Positions 42,233 to 50,853 are shown, counted from the first letter of the stretch. The stretch is DNA of 64,000 bases from Metabacillus flavus (GCF_018283675.1 NZ_JAGVRK010000001.1:1550001-1614000); one strand, 5' to 3'. Numbers and translations are program-made. Notes: a model not told the origin generated them from the sequence alone.

Positions 42233-43441
42233 ATGAGCTCAACTGCAATCAATCAAAGGGAGAAAAAAGGCGGATCACTCGCCCTTCTTGCTTTGGCCAT
42301 TAGTGCTTTTGGAATTGGAACGACTGAATTTGTACCAGTTGGTTTGCTTTCATCTTTAGCGAATGATTTAAATATATCAATTACACTTGCTGGACTCTTA
42401 ATTTCCGGCTATGCCATGGGAGTAGCAATCGGAGCTCCTGTTTTAACTGCACTCACAAATAAAATGAACAGAAAAACACTGCTTATGCTGCTCATGGTTG
42501 TATTTATAGCAGGAAACTCAGTTGCTGCAATGTCAGGAAGCTTTACCTTGCTCCTCATTGCACGCTTTATTACAGCTTTCTCCCATGGAGTATTTTTCTC
42601 CATCGGTTCAACGATTGCGGCAGATTTAGTTCCTGAAAACAAACGTGCCAGTGCGATTGCCTTTATGTTTACAGGTTTAACCGTCGCAACAGTTACAGGA
42701 GTGCCGCTTGGGACATTCATTGGCCAGGCATTCGGTTGGAGAGCAACGTTCTGGGCAGTGGCGGCATTAGGAGTTATAGCCATTATTGCAAGTGCAATTT
42801 TAGTACCTGGCAACTTGAAAAAAGCACCTGAATCTAAAATAAGCGATAACTTTAAAATTCTTGGAAACGGTCCGCTCATGCTTTCCTTTGCCATCACTGC
42901 ATTGGGCTACGGCGGAACATTTGTAGCGTTCACTTATTTAGCTCCAATACTTGAAGATATTACAGGATTTGCTGCAGGTTCAGTCAGCGTTCTGCTGCTT
43001 GTTTATGGAGTAGCCGTTGCTATTGGTAATGCAGTAGGAGGAAAAGCAGCGAATAAAAATCCGCTAAAAGCTTTGTTCTGGATGTTTTTGGTCCAAGCCA
43101 TCGTGCTAGTAGTGCTCACTTTTACCGCTCCATTTAAAGCGGCAGGTTTAATTACCATTTTCTTAATGGGATTGCTCGCTTTTATGAATGTGCCGGGGCT
43201 GCAGGTATTTGTGGTGCAGCTCGCTGAGCGCCATGTGCCTTCTGCTGTAAACGTTGCTTCTGCCCTTAATATAGCAGCATTTAACGTAGGTATTGCAATC
43301 GGTGCGTTCGTTGGAGGTTTGATTGTGGACTCTATCGGATTGATTCACACACCTTGGATCGGCGGTGTGATGGTATTTAGTGCAGTTCTTCTAACAGCCT
43401 GGAGTTCTGCGATTGAGAAAAAACACACACGTTCCGCTTAA
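42233..43441 (+). CDS. MFS transporter, drug/arabinose efflux type (YtbD/YdhP-like)
   Basis: AAAAGGAGGAG precedes the ATG. The 402-residue protein has 12 predicted helices in two halves. ISAFGIGTTEFVPVGLL in helix 1, the motif A region LTNKMNRKTLLMLL, and HGVFFSIGSTIAADLVPENKRASAIA are typical of this branch of DHA1 exporters. It probably exports a small toxic compound. The oxidoreductase 15 bp downstream may be in the same operon. Confidence 0.9.
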   Translation: MSSTAINQREKKGGSLALLALAISAFGIGTTEFVPVGLLSSLANDLNISITLAGLLISGYAMGVAIGAPVLTALTNKMNRKTLLMLLMVVFIAGNSVAAMSGSFTLLLIARFITAFSHGVFFSIGSTIAADLVPENKRASAIAFMFTGLTVATVTGVPLGTFIGQAFGWRATFWAVAALGVIAIIASAILVPGNLKKAPESKISDNFKILGNGPLMLSFAITALGYGGTFVAFTYLAPILEDITGFAAGSVSVLLLVYGVAVAIGNAVGGKAANKNPLKALFWMFLVQAIVLVVLTFTAPFKAAGLITIFLMGLLAFMNVPGLQVFVVQLAERHVPSAVNVASALNIAAFNVGIAIGAFVGGLIVDSIGLIHTPWIGGVMVFSAVLLTAWSSAIEKKHTRSA

Positions 43442-43456
43442 AGGAGGAATGCTCGG

Positions 43457-44425
43457 ATGACACTGTTTAATGGACACCGTTCATACAATCGGATGTATAA
43501 AGAGGGAGAGCTGACTCTCGGTCTGCATATCCCGCTTGAAAATTACCGCTTTGAAACACCGACCATGGAAAAACAGGTGGAGCTTTCACAAAAGGCAGAA
43601 AAGTATGGTTTTACCAGTCTTTGGTTCAGAGATGTTCTGCTGCAGGATCCTCAGTTTGGGGATCCTGCCACAGGGCAGATTTATGACATGATGATTTATC
43701 TGACCTATTTGGCAAGTAAAACGAAAGAAATAGCTTTAGGTACTTCGGCTGCCGTTCTCTCGCTGAGACATCCATTAAGGGTGGCAAAAGAAGCGGCTAC
43801 TTTAGATGCACTTTTTCCAGAAAGGCTGATTCTGGGGGTTTCTTCCGGAGACCGGCGGGCAGATTTCCAAGCTCTGGGTGTGACTCATGCCACCAGAGGG
43901 GAGCGCTTTGCTGAGGCATTCCACTATATGAATAAAGTTTTGTATGAAGACTATCCTGTACTTTCAGGAACGATGGGATCAATCAATGGAGCAGATCTTG
44001 CTCCGAAACCTTATAGGAAAATTCCAACCATGATTACAGGATACAGTCAGCAGGATATGAAATGGTTTGCGAAATATGGAGACGGATGGATGTATTATCC
44101 CCGCAGTCCGCATCTTCAGGCCGAATCAATCAGGCAGTGGAGGGAGCTTTCAGCCAAATTCCATCCTGATGTGTTTAAACCGTTCAGCCAGCCAATGCAT
44201 CTGGATCTTGCAGAAGATCCGAATGAAAGTCCCGTTCCTATACGTCTTGGCTTCAGAGCAGGCAGGAACACATTGAAAGAACTGCTGGAACAGTATAAAG
44301 AAATTGGAGTAAATCACTTGTTTTTCGCTTTATTCGACGGAGAACGGCCGGCAGATGAAGTGATTCAGGAACTAGGAGAAGAAGTACTGCCTCATTTTCC
44401 TGCACATGCTGTACCCAGGGTATAA
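43457..44425 (+). CDS. LLM class flavin-dependent oxidoreductase
   Basis: AAAGGAGG lies 9 nt before the ATG. The 322-residue luciferase-like protein has a TIM barrel: ELTLGLHIPLENYRF, GFTSLWFRDVLLQDPQFGDP, EIALGTSAAVLSLRHPLRVAKEAATLD, LILGVSSGDRRADF and MITGYSQQDMKWFAKYGDGWMYYPR. Such enzymes use reduced flavin to oxidise small compounds. Position directly behind the MFS gene suggests detoxification of the compound the pump handles. Confidence 0.87.
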   Translation: MTLFNGHRSYNRMYKEGELTLGLHIPLENYRFETPTMEKQVELSQKAEKYGFTSLWFRDVLLQDPQFGDPATGQIYDMMIYLTYLASKTKEIALGTSAAVLSLRHPLRVAKEAATLDALFPERLILGVSSGDRRADFQALGVTHATRGERFAEAFHYMNKVLYEDYPVLSGTMGSINGADLAPKPYRKIPTMITGYSQQDMKWFAKYGDGWMYYPRSPHLQAESIRQWRELSAKFHPDVFKPFSQPMHLDLAEDPNESPVPIRLGFRAGRNTLKELLEQYKEIGVNHLFFALFDGERPADEVIQELGEEVLPHFPAHAVPRV

Positions 44426-44430
44426 ATATA

Positions 44431-44460
44431 TCGACCAAAATAAAGTTAAATCGACCAAAA
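44431..44460 (+). repeat. Short direct repeat TCGACCAAAA
   Basis: TCGACCAAAA at 44431-44440 and again at 44451-44460, a 20-bp period, in an AT-rich stretch after the oxidoreductase gene. Confidence 0.4.
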
Positions 44461-44493
44461 ATAAAATATATAGGTTTTACGACAAAATCTGCT

Positions 44494-44528
44494 AAACCCG
44501 GTTTGATATAATACCGGGTTTTTTTTCA
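44494..44528 (+). terminator. Terminator after the oxidoreductase
   Basis: AACCCGGT / ACCGGGTT hairpin followed by T8. Confidence 0.85.
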
Positions 44529-44610
44529 TGTGATAAGCCTGCTCAGTTTACATACCAACCCTTTTTGCTTACAGTTAAAAGGGATTCTACATATGGAGGG
44601 GGAAAAGGGT

Positions 44611-45381
44611 ATGTTTTTGCCGTCTTTTAGTCTTGAAGGGAAAACAGCTATTGTAACCGGTGCTGGAAAAGGAATTGGCAGGGCGATTGCAATAGGATTT
44701 GCAGAGGCTGGGGCCGATGTCGCACTCATCGCAAGGACGCAGCTTGATTTAGATGAAGTGAAGAATGTGATTGAAAAGGACCATGGGAAAAAAGCATATG
44801 CCATTAAAGGGGATGTAACGGTAAGGGAAGATCTTGCATCAGCATTTAAACAGGTTCATGAAAAAGCAGGAAAGCTCGACATTCTCGTCAACAATGCCGG
44901 TATGAATATTCGAACACCTGCATTAGAGGTTACAGATGAAGAATGGAATGAAATTGTGAATACGAATTTAAAATCTGCTTTTATGGCCTCCCAGGAAGCT
45001 GCAAAGGTGATGAAAAACACTGGAGGAAAAATTATCAACATCGCTTCGGTAGCGGGGCATACTGCTCTGCCGACTGGCGTGGTATATGGATCAACAAAAG
45101 CAGCCCTTATTCAAATGACAAAAATACTTGCTTATGAGTGGGGGAAACATAATATCCATGTAAATGCATTGGGCCCCTGGTATTTTGAAACACCTCTTAC
45201 AGAGAAACTGCTGCAGGATGAAAAATACGTCAATCAGCTTCTATCCGTTACGCCGCTAAACAGGATTGGCCAGCTCCCGGAACTGGTAGGCCCTGCAGTC
45301 TTTCTGGCATCCGAAGCGGGGAATTATGTAACCGGCCAAACGTTATTTGTAGATGGCGGAATGACGATTCATGGATTTTGA
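44611..45381 (+). CDS. Short-chain dehydrogenase/reductase
   Basis: The ATG at 44611 follows GGAGGGGGAAAAGGG. The 256-residue protein has TGAGKGIGRA (cofactor), NNAGM, the catalytic Ser in IASVAG, Tyr/Lys in YGSTKAAL, then LGPWYFETPL and a C-terminal LFVDGGMTIHGF. It resembles gluconate 5-dehydrogenase/KduD-like SDRs but the substrate is not clear. It stands as a single gene. Confidence 0.87.
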   Translation: MFLPSFSLEGKTAIVTGAGKGIGRAIAIGFAEAGADVALIARTQLDLDEVKNVIEKDHGKKAYAIKGDVTVREDLASAFKQVHEKAGKLDILVNNAGMNIRTPALEVTDEEWNEIVNTNLKSAFMASQEAAKVMKNTGGKIINIASVAGHTALPTGVVYGSTKAALIQMTKILAYEWGKHNIHVNALGPWYFETPLTEKLLQDEKYVNQLLSVTPLNRIGQLPELVGPAVFLASEAGNYVTGQTLFVDGGMTIHGF

Positions 45382-45386
45382 AAAAA

Positions 45387-45412
45387 GTTTCAGTGAAGTC
45401 TGCTGGGGGAAT
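45387..45412 (+). promoter_or_regulatory. Sigma-B-like promoter of the 75-aa gene
   Basis: GTTTCA (45387-45392), 14-bp spacer, GGGAAT (45407-45412), 36 nt before the start codon. Confidence 0.4.
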
Positions 45413-45448
45413 AAGTACCTATAATCTGCCAGTTCAGGAGGGGTTAAA

Positions 45449-45676
45449 TTGCCAGCATTCACTGCAAACGACATCTATATTACACTCAATGAAGAAAAAT
45501 ATGTTCCGCAGCAGCTGCATCCATATCAGCTGCAGGCTCTGAAACATGATTACCGTGCCATGCTTGAAGAAAACAGGAATGATCCTGTAAAATTAGAGGC
45601 TTCCCAGAAGGCTTTCAGAAGAGTATTACACAGTATCGGCTATCAAATGGAAATAAAGAGCGGTCCCTCAACATGA
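45449..45676 (+). CDS. Small conserved-looking protein, 75 aa
   Basis: It starts with TTG, 6 nt after GGAGGGG. The product is soluble, helical and charged, with PQQLHPYQLQALKHDYRAMLEEN and a second helix ASQKAFRRVLHSIGYQ. A strong ribosome site, a possible sigma-B promoter and a following terminator support a real gene. I do not recognise the family. Confidence 0.65.
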   Translation: MPAFTANDIYITLNEEKYVPQQLHPYQLQALKHDYRAMLEENRNDPVKLEASQKAFRRVLHSIGYQMEIKSGPST

Positions 45677-45689
45677 TTTGAAGAATAAT

Positions 45690-45713
45690 CCTCCCGGGTG
45701 GAGGGTTTTTTTT
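45690..45713 (+). terminator. Terminator after the 75-aa gene
   Basis: CCTCC-CGGGT-GGAGG hairpin followed by T8. Confidence 0.75.
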
Positions 45714-45727
45714 ACTGGAAAAGGAAG

Positions 45728-45753
45728 GTTTTTGTAATATTTGGAAGGGGTAT
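45728..45753 (+). promoter_or_regulatory. Sigma-B-like promoter of the zinc-ribbon/DUF2628 gene
   Basis: GTTTTT (45728-45733), 14-bp spacer, GGGTAT (45748-45753), a full -10 match, 70 nt before the start. Confidence 0.55.
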
Positions 45754-45823
45754 ATGACATATGTCCATTTTTTTACCAAAGTCTTAAGTTACATAAAATC
45801 CATGTCAGGGAGGAGCCTCCATT

Positions 45824-47035
45824 ATGTTCTGTACAAAATGCGGAATGAAACTTCTAGCAGAAGACAAATTCTGTGCAAGATGCGGGAATGCCATTAGCAG
45901 CGGGGAGAGAGCTTATGACCCTGCTCACATCGAGCAGGCCGCGGCTGTTCAAGGAATACAGGAAACGACAGCACCCGTTTCGATGCCGCGTGAAAAAATT
46001 TGGAATATAAGCACGAATGAGCCATTAATAAATATCAGCGGAAATGAGAGTTTTTCAATGGAGGAGGAAGACATTGAAAAAAAAGAACCCGCACATTCCA
46101 GGATGAAGGAAACGGCGGTTCTCCATCATGAAGCACAAAAAAGAAATCCAAATTCTCCTGCGAATATTCCCGAATCACCGGAATTGGCCTATGCTGGATT
46201 GTTTTCAGGAGAAAACTCATTGGATTCGGTCTCTAAAAGTAATCTTTCTTATGAGGAGCAAGTCATAAGAGCTGATGAACCGCAAATGACTTATCCCGGA
46301 AAAATTGAGAAAAGCCAGAATGCAAGTACAGCATCTTTTCATGAAACGGCTCCAAAAAAATCTAAAAATCGCTACCCTGATTCTAATAAAAAGAGGCTTT
46401 CATCTGCAAATGGAAAACCGGTCGATATTGACCGGGAAAATAAACCAAATCCTATTAATGTTAAACAATCAAGGCTGCACCCTGTTCAGTCTGCTGTTTC
46501 TATCAGCACAAGTGCCATTGAACACTCCATGCAGCAGCCGACGGATCAAATTCACTCTCCTGTCTCCCAGCATCCTGCCCGCTTAAATCCTCAGGAGGAG
46601 GAGCTATTGGGGATTTTTGCAGGACCGAAAAGCGATTATTATCTGTCCAGCTGGAAAAAGCAATATAGCATGAACTGGGCAGCGTTCTTTCTAACTATTT
46701 TTTGGATGGGCTATCGAAAGATGTTTGCCCCAATGGTCATTACAGCAGGGGCTTTTATACTTGCAGGCTTGGTTATCGCTGTCACAGGAATGTATTGGAT
46801 AGCGGCAATAGCGGTTCCTTTCCTATTAGCAGTGATCGGAATCTTAGCGAACCGGATTTACCTCAGTCATGCAAGAGAGGAATTGGATCGGGTTCATGCT
46901 TCGCAAGGTTCATGGGCAGCTAAAAACCAGCTGGTTGCTTCGAGAGGCGGAACGGCTCCAGCCGGCATCTATATTACTTTTGGGGTGATAATAGGGTATT
47001 TGCTTATTTCTGTGCTTCTCTTTACCATCCTTTAA
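45824..47035 (+). CDS. Zinc-ribbon protein with C-terminal DUF2628-like membrane domain
   Basis: GGGAGGAG precedes the ATG. Residues 1-22 form a zinc ribbon (MFCTKCGMKLLAEDKFCARCG, two CxxC pairs). Residues ~25-260 are low-complexity, polar and probably disordered. Residues ~265-403 carry W-KQYSMNWAAFFLTIFWMGYRKMF, the DUF2628 landmark, and about three to four membrane helices. The layout suggests a cytosolic sensor or adaptor tethered to the membrane. The function is unknown. Its sigma-B-like promoter points to stress. Confidence 0.8.
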   Translation: MFCTKCGMKLLAEDKFCARCGNAISSGERAYDPAHIEQAAAVQGIQETTAPVSMPREKIWNISTNEPLINISGNESFSMEEEDIEKKEPAHSRMKETAVLHHEAQKRNPNSPANIPESPELAYAGLFSGENSLDSVSKSNLSYEEQVIRADEPQMTYPGKIEKSQNASTASFHETAPKKSKNRYPDSNKKRLSSANGKPVDIDRENKPNPINVKQSRLHPVQSAVSISTSAIEHSMQQPTDQIHSPVSQHPARLNPQEEELLGIFAGPKSDYYLSSWKKQYSMNWAAFFLTIFWMGYRKMFAPMVITAGAFILAGLVIAVTGMYWIAAIAVPFLLAVIGILANRIYLSHAREELDRVHASQGSWAAKNQLVASRGGTAPAGIYITFGVIIGYLLISVLLFTIL

Positions 47036-47037
47036 AG

Positions 47038-47057
47038 AACCGGCCGATGCCGGTTTT
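47038..47057 (+). terminator. Short terminator after the DUF2628 gene
   Basis: AACCGGC-CGAT-GCCGGTT hairpin followed by TT; the T tract is short. Confidence 0.55.
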
Positions 47058-47129
47058 GTCATGTTCAGACATATTTACGCTATGATGCCTCTGTTATATA
47101 ATGGAAGGATCGCTGAGAATGCGGCTTTG

Positions 47130-47177
47130 AAGCTGCTTTCTATGGGGATGTTAATATGCTGATTTGGAAAGCAGCTT
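47130..47177. repeat. 11-bp perfect inverted repeat
   Basis: AAGCTGCTTTC (47130-47140) and GAAAGCAGCTT (47167-47177), 26-nt loop, no T tract. It lies 80 nt upstream of the DUF218 gene. Confidence 0.5.
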
Positions 47178-47259
47178 AAGAAAGACTCTGCAGACACAAA
47201 TACATTACGGACAGCCTTATTAAAGTGTTTATTGGAGAAGTTAAAAAGTGAGGGAGAAT

Positions 47260-47844
47260 ATGAAAAAAAAGAAATGGTCTTTATGGCTGCTCGCAGGACT
47301 GCTTGTTTCGGGATTTGTTTATTTCATTTTTTTAAATGTGAAAATACATCAGTATGCCCAATCCAAACCGCCTGCAAACGCCGATTACTTAATTGTCCTT
47401 GGAGCCAAGGTGAATGGGAATGTCCCATCTTTAGCCTTGAAATACCGGATTGAAGCAGCGGCTAAATATATGAGTGAAAATAGAAGCACAGTGGCAATCG
47501 TCTCCGGAGGAATGGGACCAGGGGAAAACCGCACAGAAGCGGATGCAATGAAGGAAGGCTTGCTAAATCTGGGGATTGATTCTGGGCGAATCATCAGTGA
47601 GGATCAATCAACAAGCACTAATGAAAATATCAGGAATTCAAAGCAGCTCCTTCCGAAAAATGCGAAAGCAGGAATCATTGTTACAAATGATTTTCATCTA
47701 TACCGTTCCATTATGATTGCAAAAGACCATGGACTTGCAGTTTCAGGACTGGCAGCTAAAACTCCTGCTGTAATTAAATTGAAATCTTACATAAGAGAAT
47801 ACCTGGCCTTATCGAATTTTTATGTCCAGAGAAATTTGCAGTAA
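47260..47844 (+). CDS. DUF218 (YdcF/SanA-like) membrane-anchored protein
   Basis: ATG 47260 is preferred, with GGGAG upstream; the GTG at 47248 overlaps that site. One N-terminal membrane helix (~residues 5-25) precedes the DUF218 domain: ADYLIVLGAKVNGNVPS, RIEAAAKYM, VSGGMGPGENRTEADAM, DQSTSTNENIRNS and VTNDFHLYRSIMIAK. All the usual polar residues are present. E. coli SanA is linked to envelope barrier function and vancomycin sensitivity; the biochemical activity is unknown. Confidence 0.85.
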   Translation: MKKKKWSLWLLAGLLVSGFVYFIFLNVKIHQYAQSKPPANADYLIVLGAKVNGNVPSLALKYRIEAAAKYMSENRSTVAIVSGGMGPGENRTEADAMKEGLLNLGIDSGRIISEDQSTSTNENIRNSKQLLPKNAKAGIIVTNDFHLYRSIMIAKDHGLAVSGLAAKTPAVIKLKSYIREYLALSNFYVQRNLQ

Positions 47845-47873
47845 ACGAATAAAATATATTAATCATATAGGCG

Positions 47874-47900
47874 CAGGGGGAGTCCCTGGGTCTCTTTTTT
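47874..47900 (+). terminator. Weak terminator after DUF218 gene
   Basis: CAGGG / CCCTG hairpin followed by GGTCTC and T6. Confidence 0.45.
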
Positions 47901-48041
47901 ATGGTTTTTGTGACCATTTACCCTGATGAACAGTATTTTTTCCAATATATGTTTCGGAATGTGTAAAAATGGTTAAAGATTACTGTTACTTATGACTATG
48001 GTAATCGAGCTGCTTAAACTTTTAATAAGGAGGTCATTTGC

Positions 48042-49604
48042 TTGTATTGCAGGGAATGCGGGAAGAAATTGAACGGAAGTGAAGGTTTTTGTCCGATGTG
48101 CGGGACAAAAGTCATAAAGGATCCTGATTCAGTTCATTATGACCATCAGGAGGAGTATTTACATACTAAAAGTGCTGGTCAATTTGAACAGCAGGAAAAG
48201 CATTATGAAAAAGATCATGAAACAGCAGAATCCATTCATTTTATGGGACATGATGAGCGGAATGATGATTCATATCAAGAGAAAGAAAACAATATTTATG
48301 GAGAAGATCACGCTGAAAAAGATGTGCCTGCTCTAAATGAGAATGAACACTTACAGCAATCTCATGAATCTAAAGAAGATTCTCATAATGAGGATGGAAG
48401 TTCTCATTCAGCTGGGGATGCTCTGTACCCTGAAGAGCCTCAATATGATCCATATGCCCAGGATAGGCATGATCAAATCGATATAGGCAATCAAACGGAG
48501 TTCGCATCAGCTTCAGAGACTAATCAGAGTAACGTTCAACATAAAAGAAAAGCGACGAAAAAAGAATGGTTATTAACCATCGGCATTCCTGCAGCAAGTC
48601 TTCTTCTTTTTACTGGCACAGCGTTTGCAGTCCAATCCAATGAAAAGAATGCGAATCAAAAGGCTGAAGCCCTTCATTATGAAGGAGAAGACTATGCGCT
48701 TGACGGCAGCTATGAACAAGCAGTTAAAAAATTAGCAGAAGCTTCGAAGATTAGACCGGAGAACTCCGTCATTAAACGGGTAAAAGTAGAAGTAGAGTCT
48801 GCATTAAAGGTAGAAAAGACTTTATCATCTATTGAACAGAAGATTGACAGCAAAGAATTCGGTGAGGCAAAGGATGCTCTGAACAACGTCCGCAATGATA
48901 TTCAAGCAAGAAAAAGTCCAATCTTTGCTCCCCTTGAGACGAAAACATCTGATCAGGAAACTGAGTTAATTGTCGAAATGGTCAAAACTGAAACGGCAGA
49001 AATGGATTCAGTGGATGAAATCGGGGAGCAGCTTAAAAAAATAATCAGTCTGAAAACAGCTGAGGCAGAGGAAGTAAAAGGACAGCTTGTTAAAAAGATT
49101 GTTGCGATTTCCCAGAAGACTTCCGAAGAATATATGAGGAAGAAAAATTTTGATGCAGCCATAAAGGCATTGAGATCCGGGCTTAAATATACGAATTATG
49201 AGAATGCGGAGCTGACAAGCCGGCTCAGTGAAATTGAGGATCAAAAATTAAGCTATTCCGGTTCTCTTCCGGTTTTCTTAGAAAGACATTGGTCTGTAAT
49301 CAATTCAAAAGCGATGCGTTCAAAAAAACCGCCACTAAAGATTGGTAAAGTGACGTTCGAAGAGGACCAATTTACCTATGTTGTAACGGGAAAGCTGAAA
49401 AGCATGACGAGATCCACTTTGAATAACCCAACACTTTATTTGAAAATTTACGATAAAAAAGGAAAGTTTCTGTTCAATGAGGATGTATCGTCAAAAGAAG
49501 TAGCTATAAAAAGCGGCCAGGAGGCAGAATTTTTCTTTTTTCTTGATAAAGAATATGGAAAAGAAATCAAAATTGTACTTGATCAGGCAGTTTACAGAAA
49601 ATAG
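48042..49604 (+). CDS. Zinc-ribbon, single-pass membrane protein with extracytoplasmic repeats
   Basis: It starts with TTG 48042 behind AAGGAGGTC. Residues 1-22 are a zinc ribbon (YCRECGKK...FCPMCG). A ~150-residue acidic, His-rich disordered stretch follows, then KKEWLLTIGIPAASLLLFTGTAFAV as a membrane helix (~residues 180-200). Outside, residues ~210-395 look like a helical repeat (Tyr-Ala-Leu/GSYEQAVKKL, FDAAIKALRSGL, TPR-like). The end (~410-520) is beta-rich. The gene is 8 bp from the protease gene downstream, so a shared envelope function is likely. It resembles membrane zinc-ribbon proteins such as TcaA only in outline. Confidence 0.75.
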   Translation: MYCRECGKKLNGSEGFCPMCGTKVIKDPDSVHYDHQEEYLHTKSAGQFEQQEKHYEKDHETAESIHFMGHDERNDDSYQEKENNIYGEDHAEKDVPALNENEHLQQSHESKEDSHNEDGSSHSAGDALYPEEPQYDPYAQDRHDQIDIGNQTEFASASETNQSNVQHKRKATKKEWLLTIGIPAASLLLFTGTAFAVQSNEKNANQKAEALHYEGEDYALDGSYEQAVKKLAEASKIRPENSVIKRVKVEVESALKVEKTLSSIEQKIDSKEFGEAKDALNNVRNDIQARKSPIFAPLETKTSDQETELIVEMVKTETAEMDSVDEIGEQLKKIISLKTAEAEEVKGQLVKKIVAISQKTSEEYMRKKNFDAAIKALRSGLKYTNYENAELTSRLSEIEDQKLSYSGSLPVFLERHWSVINSKAMRSKKPPLKIGKVTFEEDQFTYVVTGKLKSMTRSTLNNPTLYLKIYDKKGKFLFNEDVSSKEVAIKSGQEAEFFFFLDKEYGKEIKIVLDQAVYRK

Positions 49605-49612
49605 AGGAGCGG

Positions 49613-50362
49613 GTGAAAAAGGTGAAAAAGTGGATTGGGAGCGGCATCATTACGGTTCTTATTTGGGCAGCTGGAGTTACAAGCATTTTTATATTCCACA
49701 ACAGCATTCCTAAGGAGCTTAAGCTCTCCTCTCAAATTATTGAGCTTGATACAGCAAAGGCTGCAAGCACGGACAGCGCGGATGCAGTGAAAAAAATTAT
49801 TGAAGATTCACAAAAACATGTTGTAACGATTCAGCTTGATGATGGATCCCTTGGCTCTGGATTTCAGTACAATGAAAAAGGGGATGTAATCACCAATGCC
49901 CACGTTGTAGCAAATGCAAAAGAGGTAATGGTTTTAACCAAGGATTCACGCGAGATGGGCGGACAAGTCATTGGTGTAAACCCTTCGAGGGATATCGCTC
50001 TTGTCCGAGTCAAGGATCTAAAAGGGAATGAACCGCTTCCGGTTGAGCGAAAGAAGAAATCTGCTATTGGAGATGAAGTGCTGGCATTGGGCAGCCCGCT
50101 TGGCCTGCAAAATACGGTTACAGATGGTATTATCAGCGGTGTGGACAGGGAAGTGAACATTGAGCAAACCTACTACAAGGATGCCTATCAAATTTCTGCT
50201 CCAATTGCACCGGGTAACAGCGGAGGGCCTCTAGTAGATAAGAAAACTGGAAAAGTAATAGGTATAAATTCCGCAGCGACAGATCAGGGAACAATCGGCT
50301 TTAGCATACCGATTATAGCTGTACTGGATGAAATAGATTCCTGGGCAAACCAGGCTGAATGA
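49613..50362 (+). CDS. HtrA-like serine protease without PDZ domain
   Basis: It starts with GTG behind GAGGAGC. One N-terminal membrane helix (~residues 8-30) anchors a trypsin-like domain. The triad is visible: His in ITNAHVVA, Asp in SRDIALVRV, Ser in APGNSGGPLV. IGFSIPI follows at the end, where HtrA/DegP proteins normally continue with a PDZ domain; here the protein stops at 249 residues. It probably acts at the outer membrane face on the product of the zinc-ribbon gene just upstream or on misfolded proteins. Confidence 0.87.
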   Translation: MKKVKKWIGSGIITVLIWAAGVTSIFIFHNSIPKELKLSSQIIELDTAKAASTDSADAVKKIIEDSQKHVVTIQLDDGSLGSGFQYNEKGDVITNAHVVANAKEVMVLTKDSREMGGQVIGVNPSRDIALVRVKDLKGNEPLPVERKKKSAIGDEVLALGSPLGLQNTVTDGIISGVDREVNIEQTYYKDAYQISAPIAPGNSGGPLVDKKTGKVIGINSAATDQGTIGFSIPIIAVLDEIDSWANQAE

Positions 50363-50397
50363 AGGGGACATGCAGCTGAATAATAAGGCTGCCTGTT

Positions 50398-50540
50398 TCA
50401 TTGAAGGACTATGGTAACCAGCCTTATCAGCCCTCCTGTCAATCTTGCCGCATAAAGAAGCATTTCCGGAAAAGAAATTAGGAACTCCATACAATAAGCA
50501 AACAATCTCTTCTTCTTCACTTTTTGATTCCATTTACCAT
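50398..50540 (-). pseudogene. Small hydrophobic protein gene, possibly frameshifted
   Basis: On the minus strand AGGAGAG precedes ATGs at 50546 and 50540, but that frame stops after NGIKK at an A5 run (50521-50525). The neighbouring frame then reads VKKKRLFAYCMEFLISFPEM, a helix, and TGGLIRLVTIVLQ before a stop at 50398. Adding one base to the A run gives one ~47-residue basic/hydrophobic protein with a good ribosome site. Alternatively translation starts at the GTG within the second frame. The rest of 50363-50691 shows no gene. Confidence 0.4.
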
Positions 50541-50626
50541 GACCATCTCTCCTGTTCTTAACAATCAATATGTACCACGAAGTATAAGGTTTCATAAATC
50601 TGTCACCCGTTTTAAATGGCTCTTCA

Positions 50627-50655
50627 TTGTTCAGGTGATTTGATAAGGGTATAAT
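50627..50655 (+). promoter_or_regulatory. Sigma-A promoter of the 53-aa membrane protein gene
   Basis: TTGTTC (50627-50632), 17-bp spacer, TATAAT (50650-50655). Confidence 0.65.
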
Positions 50656-50691
50656 GGCTACTATACTAATGGTTGCTGAAGGAGTTTTGTA

Positions 50692-50853
50692 ATGGGATCC
50701 GGAAATTTACTGTTTATGATTTTGGTTGCTGGTCTGGCCCTCGTTTTAGCGGCTATCTTTGTAATGATGGGAGTCGTTATCGTTAAATCGGTTAAAAACG
50801 CTAAAAATAAAGCGGAAGTAGAAAAAACGAATGAAAATGATGACCGCCTATAG
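50692..50853 (+). CDS. Small single-pass membrane protein, 53 aa
   Basis: AAGGAG lies 7 nt before the ATG. The product starts MGSGNLLFM, has one long hydrophobic helix (~residues 6-30, Ala/Val/Leu/Met) and a cytoplasmic-type charged tail KSVKNAKNKAEVEKTNEND. Promoter, ribosome site and terminator all fit, so it is a real small gene. The function is unknown. Confidence 0.75.
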   Translation: MGSGNLLFMILVAGLALVLAAIFVMMGVVIVKSVKNAKNKAEVEKTNENDDRL

